From Marinihelvus sp942491555 (GTDB taxonomy: Bacteria; Pseudomonadota; Gammaproteobacteria; Xanthomonadales; SZUA-36): 64,000 bases of DNA. The position numbers and the translations under genes were made by a program. The DNA lies in contig CALOBN010000005.1 of NCBI GenBank assembly GCA_942491555.1, positions 62,001 through 126,000 on the forward strand, given 5' to 3'. Shown here in pieces: positions 25,461 to 34,084 of this stretch (within the stretch, counting starts at the first letter, position 1; each line of letters opens with the position of its first letter). The notes below the pieces were generated by a model that was not told the DNA's origin, ran no database searches, and saw only the letters and a list, made by a program, of their open reading frames with translations.

Positions 25461-27614
25461 TCAGTTCATTTGCTTGCCGATCGCTTCGCTTTGCAGCAAC
25501 GAAAACTCACGGCTCAGAAGCTGCTCGTCAGCGCTCAACTGGATCATGTCCGCAACAATCCGTGCAGATTCACGCAACATCAGATCAGGGCGCTCGTCTT
25601 CTTCCTCATCGTCCGCGCCCGCAACCTCAAGGCTGTCCACGGGCTCTTCACCCGGTGCGCCTTCAGCCAATGGGTCCATCTCACCAACCAGCGGGCCTTT
25701 CAGACCTTTGCGCTCTTTGCGTTGCGCTTCTTTGGCTTCCATCTCCGCGAGACGCTCGGACTCGAGCAGGGACACAGTGCGGGTTTCGTGATCCGCATTC
25801 CAGGCCGCGATGTCATCGAGCAGCCAGTTGTATTCCATATCGTCCTGGACACGCTCGCGGAACTGGAAATCAGCAACCGCAACCATCTTGTCCAGATCTT
25901 CGAGCGGCACATAGCTCGCCGCATCAATTTCTGTCCACGGCAGGGCGTTGGGCAGTGAGCGCTCGCCATATTCCTGCGGGTCGCCCGCGCTCGGGAAACG
26001 GATATCGGGCAACACACCCCGGTTCTGGGTGGAGCCACCGTTCACGCGGAAGAACTGCGCCTGGGTAATCTTCAGCTGCCCCATGCGTGGCTGATCGGAT
26101 TGACCGTATTCATCCAGATCCAGCAGGGACTGAACTGTGCCTTTACCGAACGTCGGCTCACCAATGATGATTCCGCGGTCATAGTCCTGTATGGCTGCCG
26201 CAAAAATTTCTGAGGCTGAAGCACTGTAGCGGTTGACCAGAACCGCCAGCGGGCCTTCCCATGCCATACCCGGATCGGTGTCTTCCTCGGTACTGATACG
26301 GCCACTGCCGTTACGAACCTGGACAACCGGGCCGCGATCGATAAACAGACCGGTCAGAGTGGTTGCCTCTAGCAGGGAGCCGCCACCGTTGTTACGCAAG
26401 TCCATGACAATGCCGCTCACGCCTTCGGCCTGCAGCTCACCAATCAGCCTGGACACGTCCCGGGTGCTGGAGCGGTAGTCCGGCAGATTCTGGGCCCGGC
26501 CGTTGAAATCAAGATAGAACACGGGCAGATCGATGACGCCGATTTTGAGCGGGTCGCCCTCTTCCTGGGGAATCTCGATAATCTGGCTGCTGGCGGCCTG
26601 CTCTTCGAGCTTCACCTCGTTGCGCACAATATCGATCATGCGGCTGGGGCCTTCGACTCCCACATCTTCGGGCAACACTTCAATACGCACGATGGTGTCT
26701 TTGGGGCCGCGAATCAGTTCAACAACGTCATCAACGCGCCAACCGACCACATCGACCATCTTGCCGTCCATACCCTGGCCGACGGATACGACACGATCGC
26801 CAGCCTTCAGGCGTCCGTCCTGCGCAGCAGGACCGCCGGGCACAACACGTGCAATCTGCGTGTACTCGGACTCACGTCCCAACAGGGCACCGATACCCTC
26901 CAGCGACAACCTCATCGAGATCTCGAAATTATCCGAGCCACGGGGTGACAGATACGCGGTATGCGGCTCAATCGCCTGCGCGAAGGCATTCATGAAGAAG
27001 TTGAAGATATCCTCCGAATTCAGCTCAGCCACGCGCCGGTCAAGGTTGTTGTAGCGCTCATCAAGCAGCTCAATGATTTCGTCATGATCTTTCTTGGTCA
27101 GCCTGAGGCGCAGATAGTCATTCTTGATGCGCTGGCGCCAGATGTTGTCCAGTTCCGCAACGTCTACTGCCCAGGGCGCGTCGGAACGGTCGTACTGATA
27201 GTACTCGTCGACGTCAAAGTCGAACGGCAGGGTCAGACGTTGCAGGGCGTAAGCTGCCCGCTCGTGAACCCGGTCGAGGTAGAGGTTGTAGATGTCGAAG
27301 GCCGGATTCAGGTCTGAATGGCGCAGGGTGTCATCCAGGGTCGTCGCATAACGATTAAAGCTCTCGATATCGGCGGCCAGGAAGTAGCTGCGATTCGGGT
27401 CCAGCATCTCGATGTAGCCGTCCAAAACCCGTTGCGACAGTTCATCGTCAAGACGCGTGTCCTTGTAGTGCCAATTGGTCAGCAGCTTGGTCGCAAGGTT
27501 GGTGGTAAAGCGCTGCTCAAGCGTTGGCTGCAGAACAACTGCATCTTCGGTAGCGGCGGCTCCCCAGGTCGGTACTATGACCAGGAACGACAGAATCAGT
27601 TTGCTAAATCTCAA
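25461..27614 (-). CDS. prc: Tail-specific carboxy-terminal protease Prc (S41)
   Basis: 717 residues, signal peptide MRFSKLILSFLVIVPTWGAA. Layout: N-terminal helical lid domain (LLTNWHYKDTRLDDELSQRV), a PDZ domain near 240-330 (GIGALLGRESEYTQIARVVPG), then the S41 core: GIVMDLRNNGGGSLLEA, catalytic Ser in RYSASASEIFAAAIQDYDRG and catalytic Lys in GEPTFGKGTVQ. A C-terminal DUF3340-like helical part is rich in charged residues. In E. coli Prc trims PBP3 and degrades MepS with NlpI, so it fits beside the cell-wall genes. Slightly longer than E. coli Prc (682). Confidence 0.95.
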   Translation of the reverse strand: MRFSKLILSFLVIVPTWGAAATEDAVVLQPTLEQRFTTNLATKLLTNWHYKDTRLDDELSQRVLDGYIEMLDPNRSYFLAADIESFNRYATTLDDTLRHSDLNPAFDIYNLYLDRVHERAAYALQRLTLPFDFDVDEYYQYDRSDAPWAVDVAELDNIWRQRIKNDYLRLRLTKKDHDEIIELLDERYNNLDRRVAELNSEDIFNFFMNAFAQAIEPHTAYLSPRGSDNFEISMRLSLEGIGALLGRESEYTQIARVVPGGPAAQDGRLKAGDRVVSVGQGMDGKMVDVVGWRVDDVVELIRGPKDTIVRIEVLPEDVGVEGPSRMIDIVRNEVKLEEQAASSQIIEIPQEEGDPLKIGVIDLPVFYLDFNGRAQNLPDYRSSTRDVSRLIGELQAEGVSGIVMDLRNNGGGSLLEATTLTGLFIDRGPVVQVRNGSGRISTEEDTDPGMAWEGPLAVLVNRYSASASEIFAAAIQDYDRGIIIGEPTFGKGTVQSLLDLDEYGQSDQPRMGQLKITQAQFFRVNGGSTQNRGVLPDIRFPSAGDPQEYGERSLPNALPWTEIDAASYVPLEDLDKMVAVADFQFRERVQDDMEYNWLLDDIAAWNADHETRTVSLLESERLAEMEAKEAQRKERKGLKGPLVGEMDPLAEGAPGEEPVDSLEVAGADDEEEDERPDLMLRESARIVADMIQLSADEQLLSREFSLLQSEAIGKQMN

Positions 27615-27720
27615 GGTTACGTGCTCCAGGAATCCCCATGATCATCAAATACCCAGGTCAGCGGGTGTTCATCTCTGACCGGTTGGCGCGCCCAAAGTTT
27701 CATTTGGAAGGAACCATTTA

Positions 27721-27742
27721 GCCAGCAAGACCGCTTGCTGGC
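27721..27742. other. Perfect 9-bp stem-loop downstream of lipA
   Basis: GCCAGCAAG (27721-27729), ACCG, CTTGCTGGC (27734-27742). It lies about 45 bases after the lipA stop on the minus strand, but no T-run follows in that direction, so it may be a processing or Rho-linked 3' stem and not an intrinsic terminator. It is also upstream of prc. Confidence 0.4.
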
Positions 27743-27785
27743 AAGGCCTGAAGGTAACGCAGGCGCCGAACACCTCCTGCAAACC

Positions 27786-28814
27786 TTAAGAGACGACGAA
27801 ACCCGCCTCTTCGGCCATGACATCAGCATGGTAGCTCGACCGCACCATGGGTCCGGACGCCATGTGGGTAAATCCCATGGCATAACCGACCTCGGCAAGC
27901 TCATCGAAAGCCTCCGGCGTCCAGTATTCAATCACCGGGTGATGGTGTGGTGTAGGTTGCAAATACTGACCCAGGGTAATCATGTCGACATCGTGGTCAC
28001 GCAGGTCACGAAGTGCCTGCTCTACCTGGGCCCGGGTTTCACCCAGACCCAGCATAATGCCCGATTTGGTTGCGACCCCGGGATTACGGCGTTTGAATTC
28101 CTGCAGCAATCTCAGTGACCAGGTGTAGTCGGCACCGGGCCGCACATTGCGGTACAGCGGTTCGACCGTTTCCAGGTTGTGGTTGAAAACATCCGGGGGT
28201 TCGTTCTGCAGAATGTCCAAAGCCCGCTCCATGCGGCCCTTGCCGCGAAAGTCGGGAACCAGGATTTCCACCTTGATGCCCGGCGTGCCGGCCCGGGTCA
28301 AATTGATGCACTCGGCAAAGTGCGCCGCGCCGCCGTCACGCAGGTCATCGCGGTCTACAGATGTAATCACCACGTAGCGCAACCGCATTTGCGCAATGGT
28401 TTGCGCCAGATTGGCCGGCTCTGCGGCATCCGGCGGTTTTGGCCGGCCGTGGGCGACGTCGCAAAAGGAACAACGGCGCGTGCAGATATCGCCAAGGATC
28501 ATGAAGGTGGCCGTGCCCTTGCCGAAGCACTCATGAATATTCGGGCAGGACGCTTCCTCACAAACCGTTACCAGCGAGCTGGCACGCAGGCGCGCTTTGA
28601 GCTCACCCACCGCATTGCCGGAAGGCAGACGGACACGGATCCAGGGCGGCTTGCGCAGCTTGGGGGCATCAGTGAACTGGGCCGTATTGCGGGCTATTTT
28701 GTCCTCACCGAGCTGCTTGCGGCCGGTACGGGGCCCGGGCCCGGCATTGGGATTGCCCGCCACATCGGTCAGCACGATGGGGATGTTCTGTTCCTTGCTC
28801 ACTCGCTCGCTCAC
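27786..28814 (-). CDS. lipA: Lipoyl synthase LipA
   Basis: Radical-SAM enzyme inserting two sulfurs into octanoyl groups on E2 and GcvH proteins. 342 residues. Auxiliary cluster motif CEEASCPNIHEC and radical-SAM motif CTRRCSFCDV are intact, and RSSYHADVMA near the C-terminus matches the conserved RSSY serine loop. GTG 28814 overlaps the lipB stop as GTGA. The order lipB-lipA is usual. Confidence 0.97.
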   Translation of the reverse strand: MSERVSKEQNIPIVLTDVAGNPNAGPGPRTGRKQLGEDKIARNTAQFTDAPKLRKPPWIRVRLPSGNAVGELKARLRASSLVTVCEEASCPNIHECFGKGTATFMILGDICTRRCSFCDVAHGRPKPPDAAEPANLAQTIAQMRLRYVVITSVDRDDLRDGGAAHFAECINLTRAGTPGIKVEILVPDFRGKGRMERALDILQNEPPDVFNHNLETVEPLYRNVRPGADYTWSLRLLQEFKRRNPGVATKSGIMLGLGETRAQVEQALRDLRDHDVDMITLGQYLQPTPHHHPVIEYWTPEAFDELAEVGYAMGFTHMASGPMVRSSYHADVMAEEAGFVVS

Positions 28815-29527
28815 TTCGGATCCGTTTTCGTTTCCGGGCTGTTCGCCCCGGCAGGCAATTGCCCGTTAGCGTAATTGAACCGCTCATTGTAGCCCAAAAG
28901 CCCCGCCAGCCGATTGATCAGGCGGTCTCTGGCCTCAGGCAGGGATGCCGGCGCCAGGGACACCAACTGCGTCACAGCAAGCCCTTCAAAACCACAGGGA
29001 TTGATGCGCTCAAAGGGCCGTAAGTCCATGTCGATGTTAAAACACAGGCCGTGAAAGCTGCATCCTCTTCGAACCCGCAACCCCAGGGCGGCAATCTTGG
29101 CATTATCGATGTAAACACCCGGCGCCCCGCTGCGGCGCTCAGCGGTCAGGTCATAGTCCGCCAGGGTATCGATAATGGATTGCTCGATTAAGGTAACCAG
29201 CTCACGCACGCCCAGGCCCAGACGGCGCAGATCCAGCAATGGATAGAGCACGATCTGGCCGGGCCCGTGATAGGTCACCTGCCCACCCCGGTCCACCTGC
29301 ACCACGGGAATATCACCGGGCGCCAGAACATGCTCCGCCTTGCCGGCCTGGCCCTGGGTAAATACCGGCGGATGCTGGACACTCCAGATTTCATCGGGTG
29401 TTTGCGGCGTTCGGGTGTCAGTGAAGTGATGCATCGCCTGCCACACAGGCGTGTAGTCCCGCATTCCGAGCTCCCGCACCTGCAAGTCCGGTGTGGATGC
29501 ACCTGATGGCGCGCGCCCGGTGGTCAT
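28811..29527 (-). CDS. lipB: Octanoyltransferase LipB
   Basis: Moves octanoate from acyl-carrier protein to lipoyl domains. 238 residues: VQHPPVFTQGQAGKAEH, DRGGQVTYHGPGQIVLYPL, and the catalytic Cys in INPCGFEGLAVTQL with the Lys of NAKIAALGLRVRRG. ATG 29527; slightly longer N-terminus than E. coli (213). ybeD ends 14 bases upstream. lipA follows with a 4-base overlap. Confidence 0.96.
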   Translation of the reverse strand: MTTGRAPSGASTPDLQVRELGMRDYTPVWQAMHHFTDTRTPQTPDEIWSVQHPPVFTQGQAGKAEHVLAPGDIPVVQVDRGGQVTYHGPGQIVLYPLLDLRRLGLGVRELVTLIEQSIIDTLADYDLTAERRSGAPGVYIDNAKIAALGLRVRRGCSFHGLCFNIDMDLRPFERINPCGFEGLAVTQLVSLAPASLPEARDRLINRLAGLLGYNERFNYANGQLPAGANSPETKTDPK

Positions 29528-29541
29528 ACCGACCGTGGCGC

Positions 29542-29808
29542 TCAGAGCGCCATCAGAACCTGTTCGCAGTCCGTCAGGTCCTGGTAAATGCGGTCGAGCT
29601 GCTCGCGGGAGGTGGCCTCGACGGTGACGGTAACGGAGATGAAGTTCCCCTCACCGCTCTCGGCCACCTTGACCGCGTCTCCGGCATGCGGTGCCGCGTG
29701 TTTGAATACAATCGTGGTCACCAGCGTTTCGAAGTCATCCGCATTGCGGCCCATTGCCTTGATCGGAAATGCGCAGGGAAATTCCAGCAGTGTTTCAACG
29801 TCACTCAT
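29542..29808 (-). CDS. ybeD: YbeD family (DUF493) protein
   Basis: 88 residues, ACT-like fold family. Opens MSDVETLLEFPCAFPIKAMG and contains SVTVTVEATSREQLDRIYQDL, both typical; E. coli YbeD has 87 residues. Start at 29808 chosen over 29823 because it matches family length; it overlaps the dacA stop by 8 bases. Always found between dacA and lipB in gammaproteobacteria; the role is thought to be regulatory for lipoate attachment but is unproven. Confidence 0.92.
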   Translation of the reverse strand: MSDVETLLEFPCAFPIKAMGRNADDFETLVTTIVFKHAAPHAGDAVKVAESGEGNFISVTVTVEATSREQLDRIYQDLTDCEQVLMAL

Positions 29809-30985
29809 CTTCAAAAAGTCCATCTATCCAGAGTTTCATGCCATCCCAGCTGCGGCCGACAAAACCGGCTTCGGGCACGTTATTGAGGGCCACCAGCCCA
29901 AGATCTGCGACGATGTCGCCGTCCAGCTCAATGCTGACCCGGCCCAGCTCCTGGCCGGTAATGACCGGCGCCGTAATGATCTGTTGCAGGGTCACGTTGG
30001 CATCCAGATCATCATAACGCCCCCGCGGGATCGTCACGAACAGATCATTGGCAATGCCCAGCTGCACGAGATCGGTCTCGCCTTTCCAGACTTCACCGTC
30101 CGCAAGTTGATCGCCCGCGCGGTATAACTGCAGGGTCTCGTAAAAACGGAACCCGTGGCTGAGCAGGCTGGCTGACTCGCTGGCCCTGGATTGCTCGGAT
30201 GAGGAGCCCATGACCACGCTGATCAAACGCATGCCCTGGTCTTTGGCACTGGCAGCGAGACAGTACCCGGCCGCCTCGGTATGCCCGGTCTTAAGGCCAT
30301 CAACTGCGGGGTCGCGCCACAACAGGTTGTTACGATTATGCTGGCGAATGCCGTTAAAGGTGTATTCCTTTTGCGAGTACCAGGCGTAGTAATCCGGGAA
30401 TTCGCTGATGATGGCCTGGCTCAGCAACGCCACATCGCGCGCGCTGCTGTAATGGTTCTCATTGGGTAAACCCGTGGCATTCGTAAAATTGGAATTCACC
30501 ATACCAAGCTCACGGGCGTAGAAATTCATCACTTCGGCAAACGCGGCTTCCGTCCCGGCCAGGTACTCCGCCAGGGCAACACTGGCGTCGTTACCGGACT
30601 GGACAATCATGCCCATCAGCAACTGCTCCAGCGTAACCTCCATGGAAGGCTCGATGAACATGCGCGAACCGCCGGTCCGCCAGGCCGTCTCACTGACCGG
30701 CACGATGTCCGTCAGGCTGGCATTGCCACTCTCCAGCTCCTTGAACACCACGTAACCGGTCATCAGCTTGGTCATGCTGGCAATATCGGAACGCGTATCA
30801 GCGTCCTTCTCGACAATCACCCGGTTGCTGTTGAAGTCCATCAGGATATAGCTGCGCGCACCCAGCTGGGGCGCGGCCGGGGTCGGCATCGCTGCAGCAC
30901 GCGGGGGCGCCTGGTTCAGGGTTGGCGTTTGCGCTGCCAACAGGGTCGGCAGGAGCAGGGTTAAAAGGAGAATGGCTTGCTTCAT
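29801..30985 (-). CDS. dacA: D-alanyl-D-alanine carboxypeptidase (PBP5/6 family)
   Basis: 394 residues from ATG 30985, with signal peptide (MKQAILLLTLLLPTLLAAQ). Catalytic motifs: SMTK (SDIASMTKLMTGY), SGN (QSGNDASVALAEY) and KTG (DGLKTGHTEAAGY). A C-terminal beta domain ends in an amphipathic anchor (WDGMKLWIDGLFEDE). Removes the terminal D-Ala from pentapeptides in the periplasm. A TTG at 31000 could add five residues but is less likely. Confidence 0.96.
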   Translation of the reverse strand: MKQAILLLTLLLPTLLAAQTPTLNQAPPRAAAMPTPAAPQLGARSYILMDFNSNRVIVEKDADTRSDIASMTKLMTGYVVFKELESGNASLTDIVPVSETAWRTGGSRMFIEPSMEVTLEQLLMGMIVQSGNDASVALAEYLAGTEAAFAEVMNFYARELGMVNSNFTNATGLPNENHYSSARDVALLSQAIISEFPDYYAWYSQKEYTFNGIRQHNRNNLLWRDPAVDGLKTGHTEAAGYCLAASAKDQGMRLISVVMGSSSEQSRASESASLLSHGFRFYETLQLYRAGDQLADGEVWKGETDLVQLGIANDLFVTIPRGRYDDLDANVTLQQIITAPVITGQELGRVSIELDGDIVADLGLVALNNVPEAGFVGRSWDGMKLWIDGLFEDE

Positions 30986-31067
30986 GGTCGGCTCGATCAA
31001 GTTGGCTTGCGGGCTCTCTTTATAAGCTCACGACGGTTCCGCAGGGATCGTCACGGTAATAAATCGC

Positions 31068-31868
31068 TTAACGGGTCACTTTATGAGGGCGTTCATAGCC
31101 CAAATCAACAATACGGTCTGCCGCACGCGTCAGGTCGCTGGCGCGTTTGAACGGCCCGACCAGCACCTTGTACAGGCCGCTGGAACGTTTGACGTCGACA
31201 TCTTTCATGCCATTATCCTGCAGGTCGTCCTCGACCCGCTGGGCGGAACCCTTCTGGCTGAAGGCGCCCACCTGAAGATAGGTGTCCTTGGCCAGCTTTG
31301 CGTTCTCGTCCTGCCCGTCGAAGGTAATCGCACGAACCTCCACGCGGCCCGTGCCCTGCTCAACCATACCGATCTTCAGCGCCGCCGCGTAGCTCAGGTC
31401 AATAATGCGCTCGGAATGAAACGGGCCGCGATCATTGACTTTGACAATCACCTTGGCGCCGTTATCAAGGTTGGTTACCTCCACGAAGGTCGGTAATGGC
31501 AGGGTCCGGTGCGCGGCAGTGGCCTCGTACAAATCATAGGGTTCACCACTGGAGGTGCTGCGGCCATGAAACTTTGCGCCATACCAGCTGGCCGTGCCTT
31601 TCTCGCGGTAGCCCTGGGCGCTGTCCATGACCCGGTACGTCTTGCCCCAGACCTCGTAAACGGGGCCGTTGCCATAGGGAGAACGCGGCTCATAGCGAGG
31701 CACGGCGTCTTTGACATCATTCGCCGACATGCCCTTGGCAGGAGGACCGTCCGATCCGCTTTGGCGCTCTGGATTACCGCCTCCGCAGGCTGCCAGCAGC
31801 AGGCAGGCCAGGCTCAGGGGCAGCGCGTAAACCGGGGGCAGGAATAACACCCGCATGCCGCTGGTCAT
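31068..31868 (-). CDS. rlpA: Septal ring lytic transglycosylase RlpA
   Basis: 266 residues. Lipoprotein signal with LLAACGGG, double-psi beta-barrel domain (GTASWYGAKFHGRSTSSGE ... VKVNDRGPFHSERIIDLSYAA) and a C-terminal SPOR domain (YLQVGAFSQKGSAQRVEDDL). In Pseudomonas RlpA cleaves peptidoglycan strands lacking stem peptides. ATG 31868 overlaps the mltB stop as ATGA; another Met four codons later would also give a lipoprotein signal. Confidence 0.95.
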   Translation of the reverse strand: MTSGMRVLFLPPVYALPLSLACLLLAACGGGNPERQSGSDGPPAKGMSANDVKDAVPRYEPRSPYGNGPVYEVWGKTYRVMDSAQGYREKGTASWYGAKFHGRSTSSGEPYDLYEATAAHRTLPLPTFVEVTNLDNGAKVIVKVNDRGPFHSERIIDLSYAAALKIGMVEQGTGRVEVRAITFDGQDENAKLAKDTYLQVGAFSQKGSAQRVEDDLQDNGMKDVDVKRSSGLYKVLVGPFKRASDLTRAADRIVDLGYERPHKVTR

Positions 31869-32866
31869 TGCTCCATGCCCTCACGCAGCATCTCGCTGAG
31901 CTGATAGACCACCATGGCGTACATGGGGCTGCGGTTATAGCGGGTAATGACATAAAAGTTATTAAAGGTCATCCAGACCGCCTCACCATCTTCCGTCTCA
32001 AGGGCAACGAGCGCACCTTCGCGTTCCGGCTCAAGATCAGCCGCGCCCTGGAAACCGGCCTCATGCATTGTCTGAATGGTCATGTGGGGTTTGAAGTTAG
32101 TGCTTTCCAACAGCGCCACGTCAGCATCGCCGGTCAGCGTGGCCGGGCGCACCACGGGCCCGGCGGGTTCCCAACCGTGAACGGCCAGGTAATTGGCAAC
32201 ACTGCCGACCACGTCTGCAGTGGAGCGCCACAGATCGCGCTGGCCATCACCATCTCCATCGACCGCGTAGGCCCGGTAGCTGCTTGGCATGAACTGGCCC
32301 ATACCCATGGCGCCGGCATAAGACCCTGTGATCTCTTCAAGCGGCAGCTGTTCTTCGGCGCCGAGGACCATGTACTCCAGCAGCTCTTTGCTGAAGAAAT
32401 CGGAACGGTCGCGGGTGCGGTCGCTCGGATAATGGAATGCGAGGGTGGTCAGCGCATCCAGCACGCGAAAATTACCGGTAATGCGGCCGTAGTAGGTCTC
32501 AATACCAATAATCGAAACGATAACCTGAGGATCAACCCCGTAGGTCTCGGCGGCAGCTGCGATCAGTTCTTCATTGGCGACCCAGAAGGCCAGGCCTTCT
32601 TCGAGGCGCTGGTCGGTGATGAAAATGGGCCGGTAATCAAACCAGGCCTTGCCCTCTGCAGGCTTGGCCATGAGGTCCGCAATGCGCTCCTGATAGACGC
32701 CCGACTCAAGCAGAGCGGCCACTACCTGCGGGTCCAGCCCGTAATCGGCGACGGCCCGTTCAATAAAGGCGTCACTGCCCGGATGGGGCTGGGCCCCGGC
32801 GAGCGGGCTTACGCCCAGCAAAATCAGGGTGTTCAGGGCGACAAAGGTATTAATCAGACGTCTCAT
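31865..32866 (-). CDS. mltB: Membrane-bound lytic transglycosylase B-type MltB
   Basis: 333 residues, signal peptide (LINTFVALNTLILLGVSPLAGA). The catalytic Glu lies in IGIETYYGRITG, with FSKELLEYMVLG and AGAMGMGQFMPSSYRAYAVD further on, all typical of the SltB/MltB family (GH103). No lipobox cysteine is seen, so it is probably soluble in the periplasm, more like Slt35/SltB1 than lipidated MltB. Gap of 126 bases to rodA, overlap with rlpA. Confidence 0.94.
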   Translation of the reverse strand: MRRLINTFVALNTLILLGVSPLAGAQPHPGSDAFIERAVADYGLDPQVVAALLESGVYQERIADLMAKPAEGKAWFDYRPIFITDQRLEEGLAFWVANEELIAAAAETYGVDPQVIVSIIGIETYYGRITGNFRVLDALTTLAFHYPSDRTRDRSDFFSKELLEYMVLGAEEQLPLEEITGSYAGAMGMGQFMPSSYRAYAVDGDGDGQRDLWRSTADVVGSVANYLAVHGWEPAGPVVRPATLTGDADVALLESTNFKPHMTIQTMHEAGFQGAADLEPEREGALVALETEDGEAVWMTFNNFYVITRYNRSPMYAMVVYQLSEMLREGMEQ

Positions 32867-32992
32867 GCAATTCCTCGGTTCAAGCTGCGACAGGTCCGGG
32901 GTGGTTGGATTTTGGCAGCACTCTCATGACTGCCAAGCGGCAGAGTTTACCTGAAGCAGCGCGGCGGATTGAGGCGAGTTTCGGGCATAGTC

Positions 32993-34084
32993 TCAGCGAA
33001 TGAATTTCCGGTGTCCCCAGCACGACATCATGATGCCAAAGCCGGCCAGGAGCGTCACGGCCGATGTCCCGCCGTAACTGATCAGGGGCAGTGGTACGCC
33101 CACCACGGGCAGCGCACCGGAAACCATACCTCCATTGACCAGCACATAGACAAAAAGTGTCATGGACAGGCTACCCACTACCAGCCGTGAGAAGGTATCC
33201 CGGGAAACACTGGCAATATAGAGACCACGACCCACCAGGTATAAATACAGAGCCAGCAGCGCCAGGACGCCGATCAGGCCGAACTCCTCGGACAGTACAG
33301 CGAGAATAAAATCCGTATGCCGCTCGGGAATAAACTCCAGTCGCGACTGGGTGCCGTTCAGCCAGCCTTTGCCGTTAAAGCCACCCGAACCCACGGCAAT
33401 CTTTGACTGGATAATATTCCAGCCATCACCCAGCGGATCGGACTCCGGGTTGAGGAAGGTCCGCACCCGGTCGCGCTGGTATTCCTTCATCACCATCCAC
33501 AGCGCCGGCAGGGCAGCGACCCCCGCCAGGGCAAGGCCGGCAATGACGCGCCACCGCACACCCGCCAGAAACAGCGTAAAACAACCGCTGATGCCCACCA
33601 GCAACGCCGTACCCAGATCCGGCTGACGCGCAATAATCAGCGCCGGCAGAGCAAGAATGACCACACAGGCCAAAAAATCCTTCGCCCCGGGCGGCAATAC
33701 GCGGGCGTGCAGGTAGGCCGCCACCATCAGGGGTACGGCGAGCTTCATGATTTCCGATGGCTGAAAGCGCACCACCCCAAAGTTGAGCCACCGGTTGGCG
33801 CCCTGGCCCTCGCCCAGAAAAAGGGTGAGTGCGACCAGGCCCAGGCCCAGTCCATAAAACAACGGGGACCACAGTCGCAGGATATAGGGTGGGACCTGGC
33901 TGACCGCCAGCATGACGGCCAGACCGATACCCAGACGGACCGCCTGTCGATAAACCGTACCCATGTCTTCGCCCGAGGCGCTGTACAGCACCGCGAGACC
34001 AAAACCCATAATCAGCAGAAGAACAAACAACAGCGGCCAATCGAGCCTGGGCATTCCCACCCATCCGGGCAGCAGGCGCCTCAA
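32993..34084 (-). CDS. rodA: Rod-shape SEDS glycosyltransferase RodA
   Basis: 363 residues, ten membrane segments, SEDS family. RFQPSEIMKLAVPLMVAAYL carries the conserved Glu-rich loop, and GFNGKGWLNGTQSRLEFIPE and FLPxxHTD-like ERHTDFILAVLSEEFG match RodA. Polymerises lateral-wall glycan with PBP2. The TTG at 34084 overlaps the mrdA stop as TTGA and is taken as the start; ATG 34054 (MPRLDWPLLF) is an alternative. Confidence 0.95.
   Translation of the reverse strand: MRRLLPGWVGMPRLDWPLLFVLLLIMGFGLAVLYSASGEDMGTVYRQAVRLGIGLAVMLAVSQVPPYILRLWSPLFYGLGLGLVALTLFLGEGQGANRWLNFGVVRFQPSEIMKLAVPLMVAAYLHARVLPPGAKDFLACVVILALPALIIARQPDLGTALLVGISGCFTLFLAGVRWRVIAGLALAGVAALPALWMVMKEYQRDRVRTFLNPESDPLGDGWNIIQSKIAVGSGGFNGKGWLNGTQSRLEFIPERHTDFILAVLSEEFGLIGVLALLALYLYLVGRGLYIASVSRDTFSRLVVGSLSMTLFVYVLVNGGMVSGALPVVGVPLPLISYGGTSAVTLLAGFGIMMSCWGHRKFIR

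Noticed and set aside
31868..32929. 353-codon plus-strand frame across mltB
   Set aside because: Antisense to a lytic transglycosylase gene with intact motifs.
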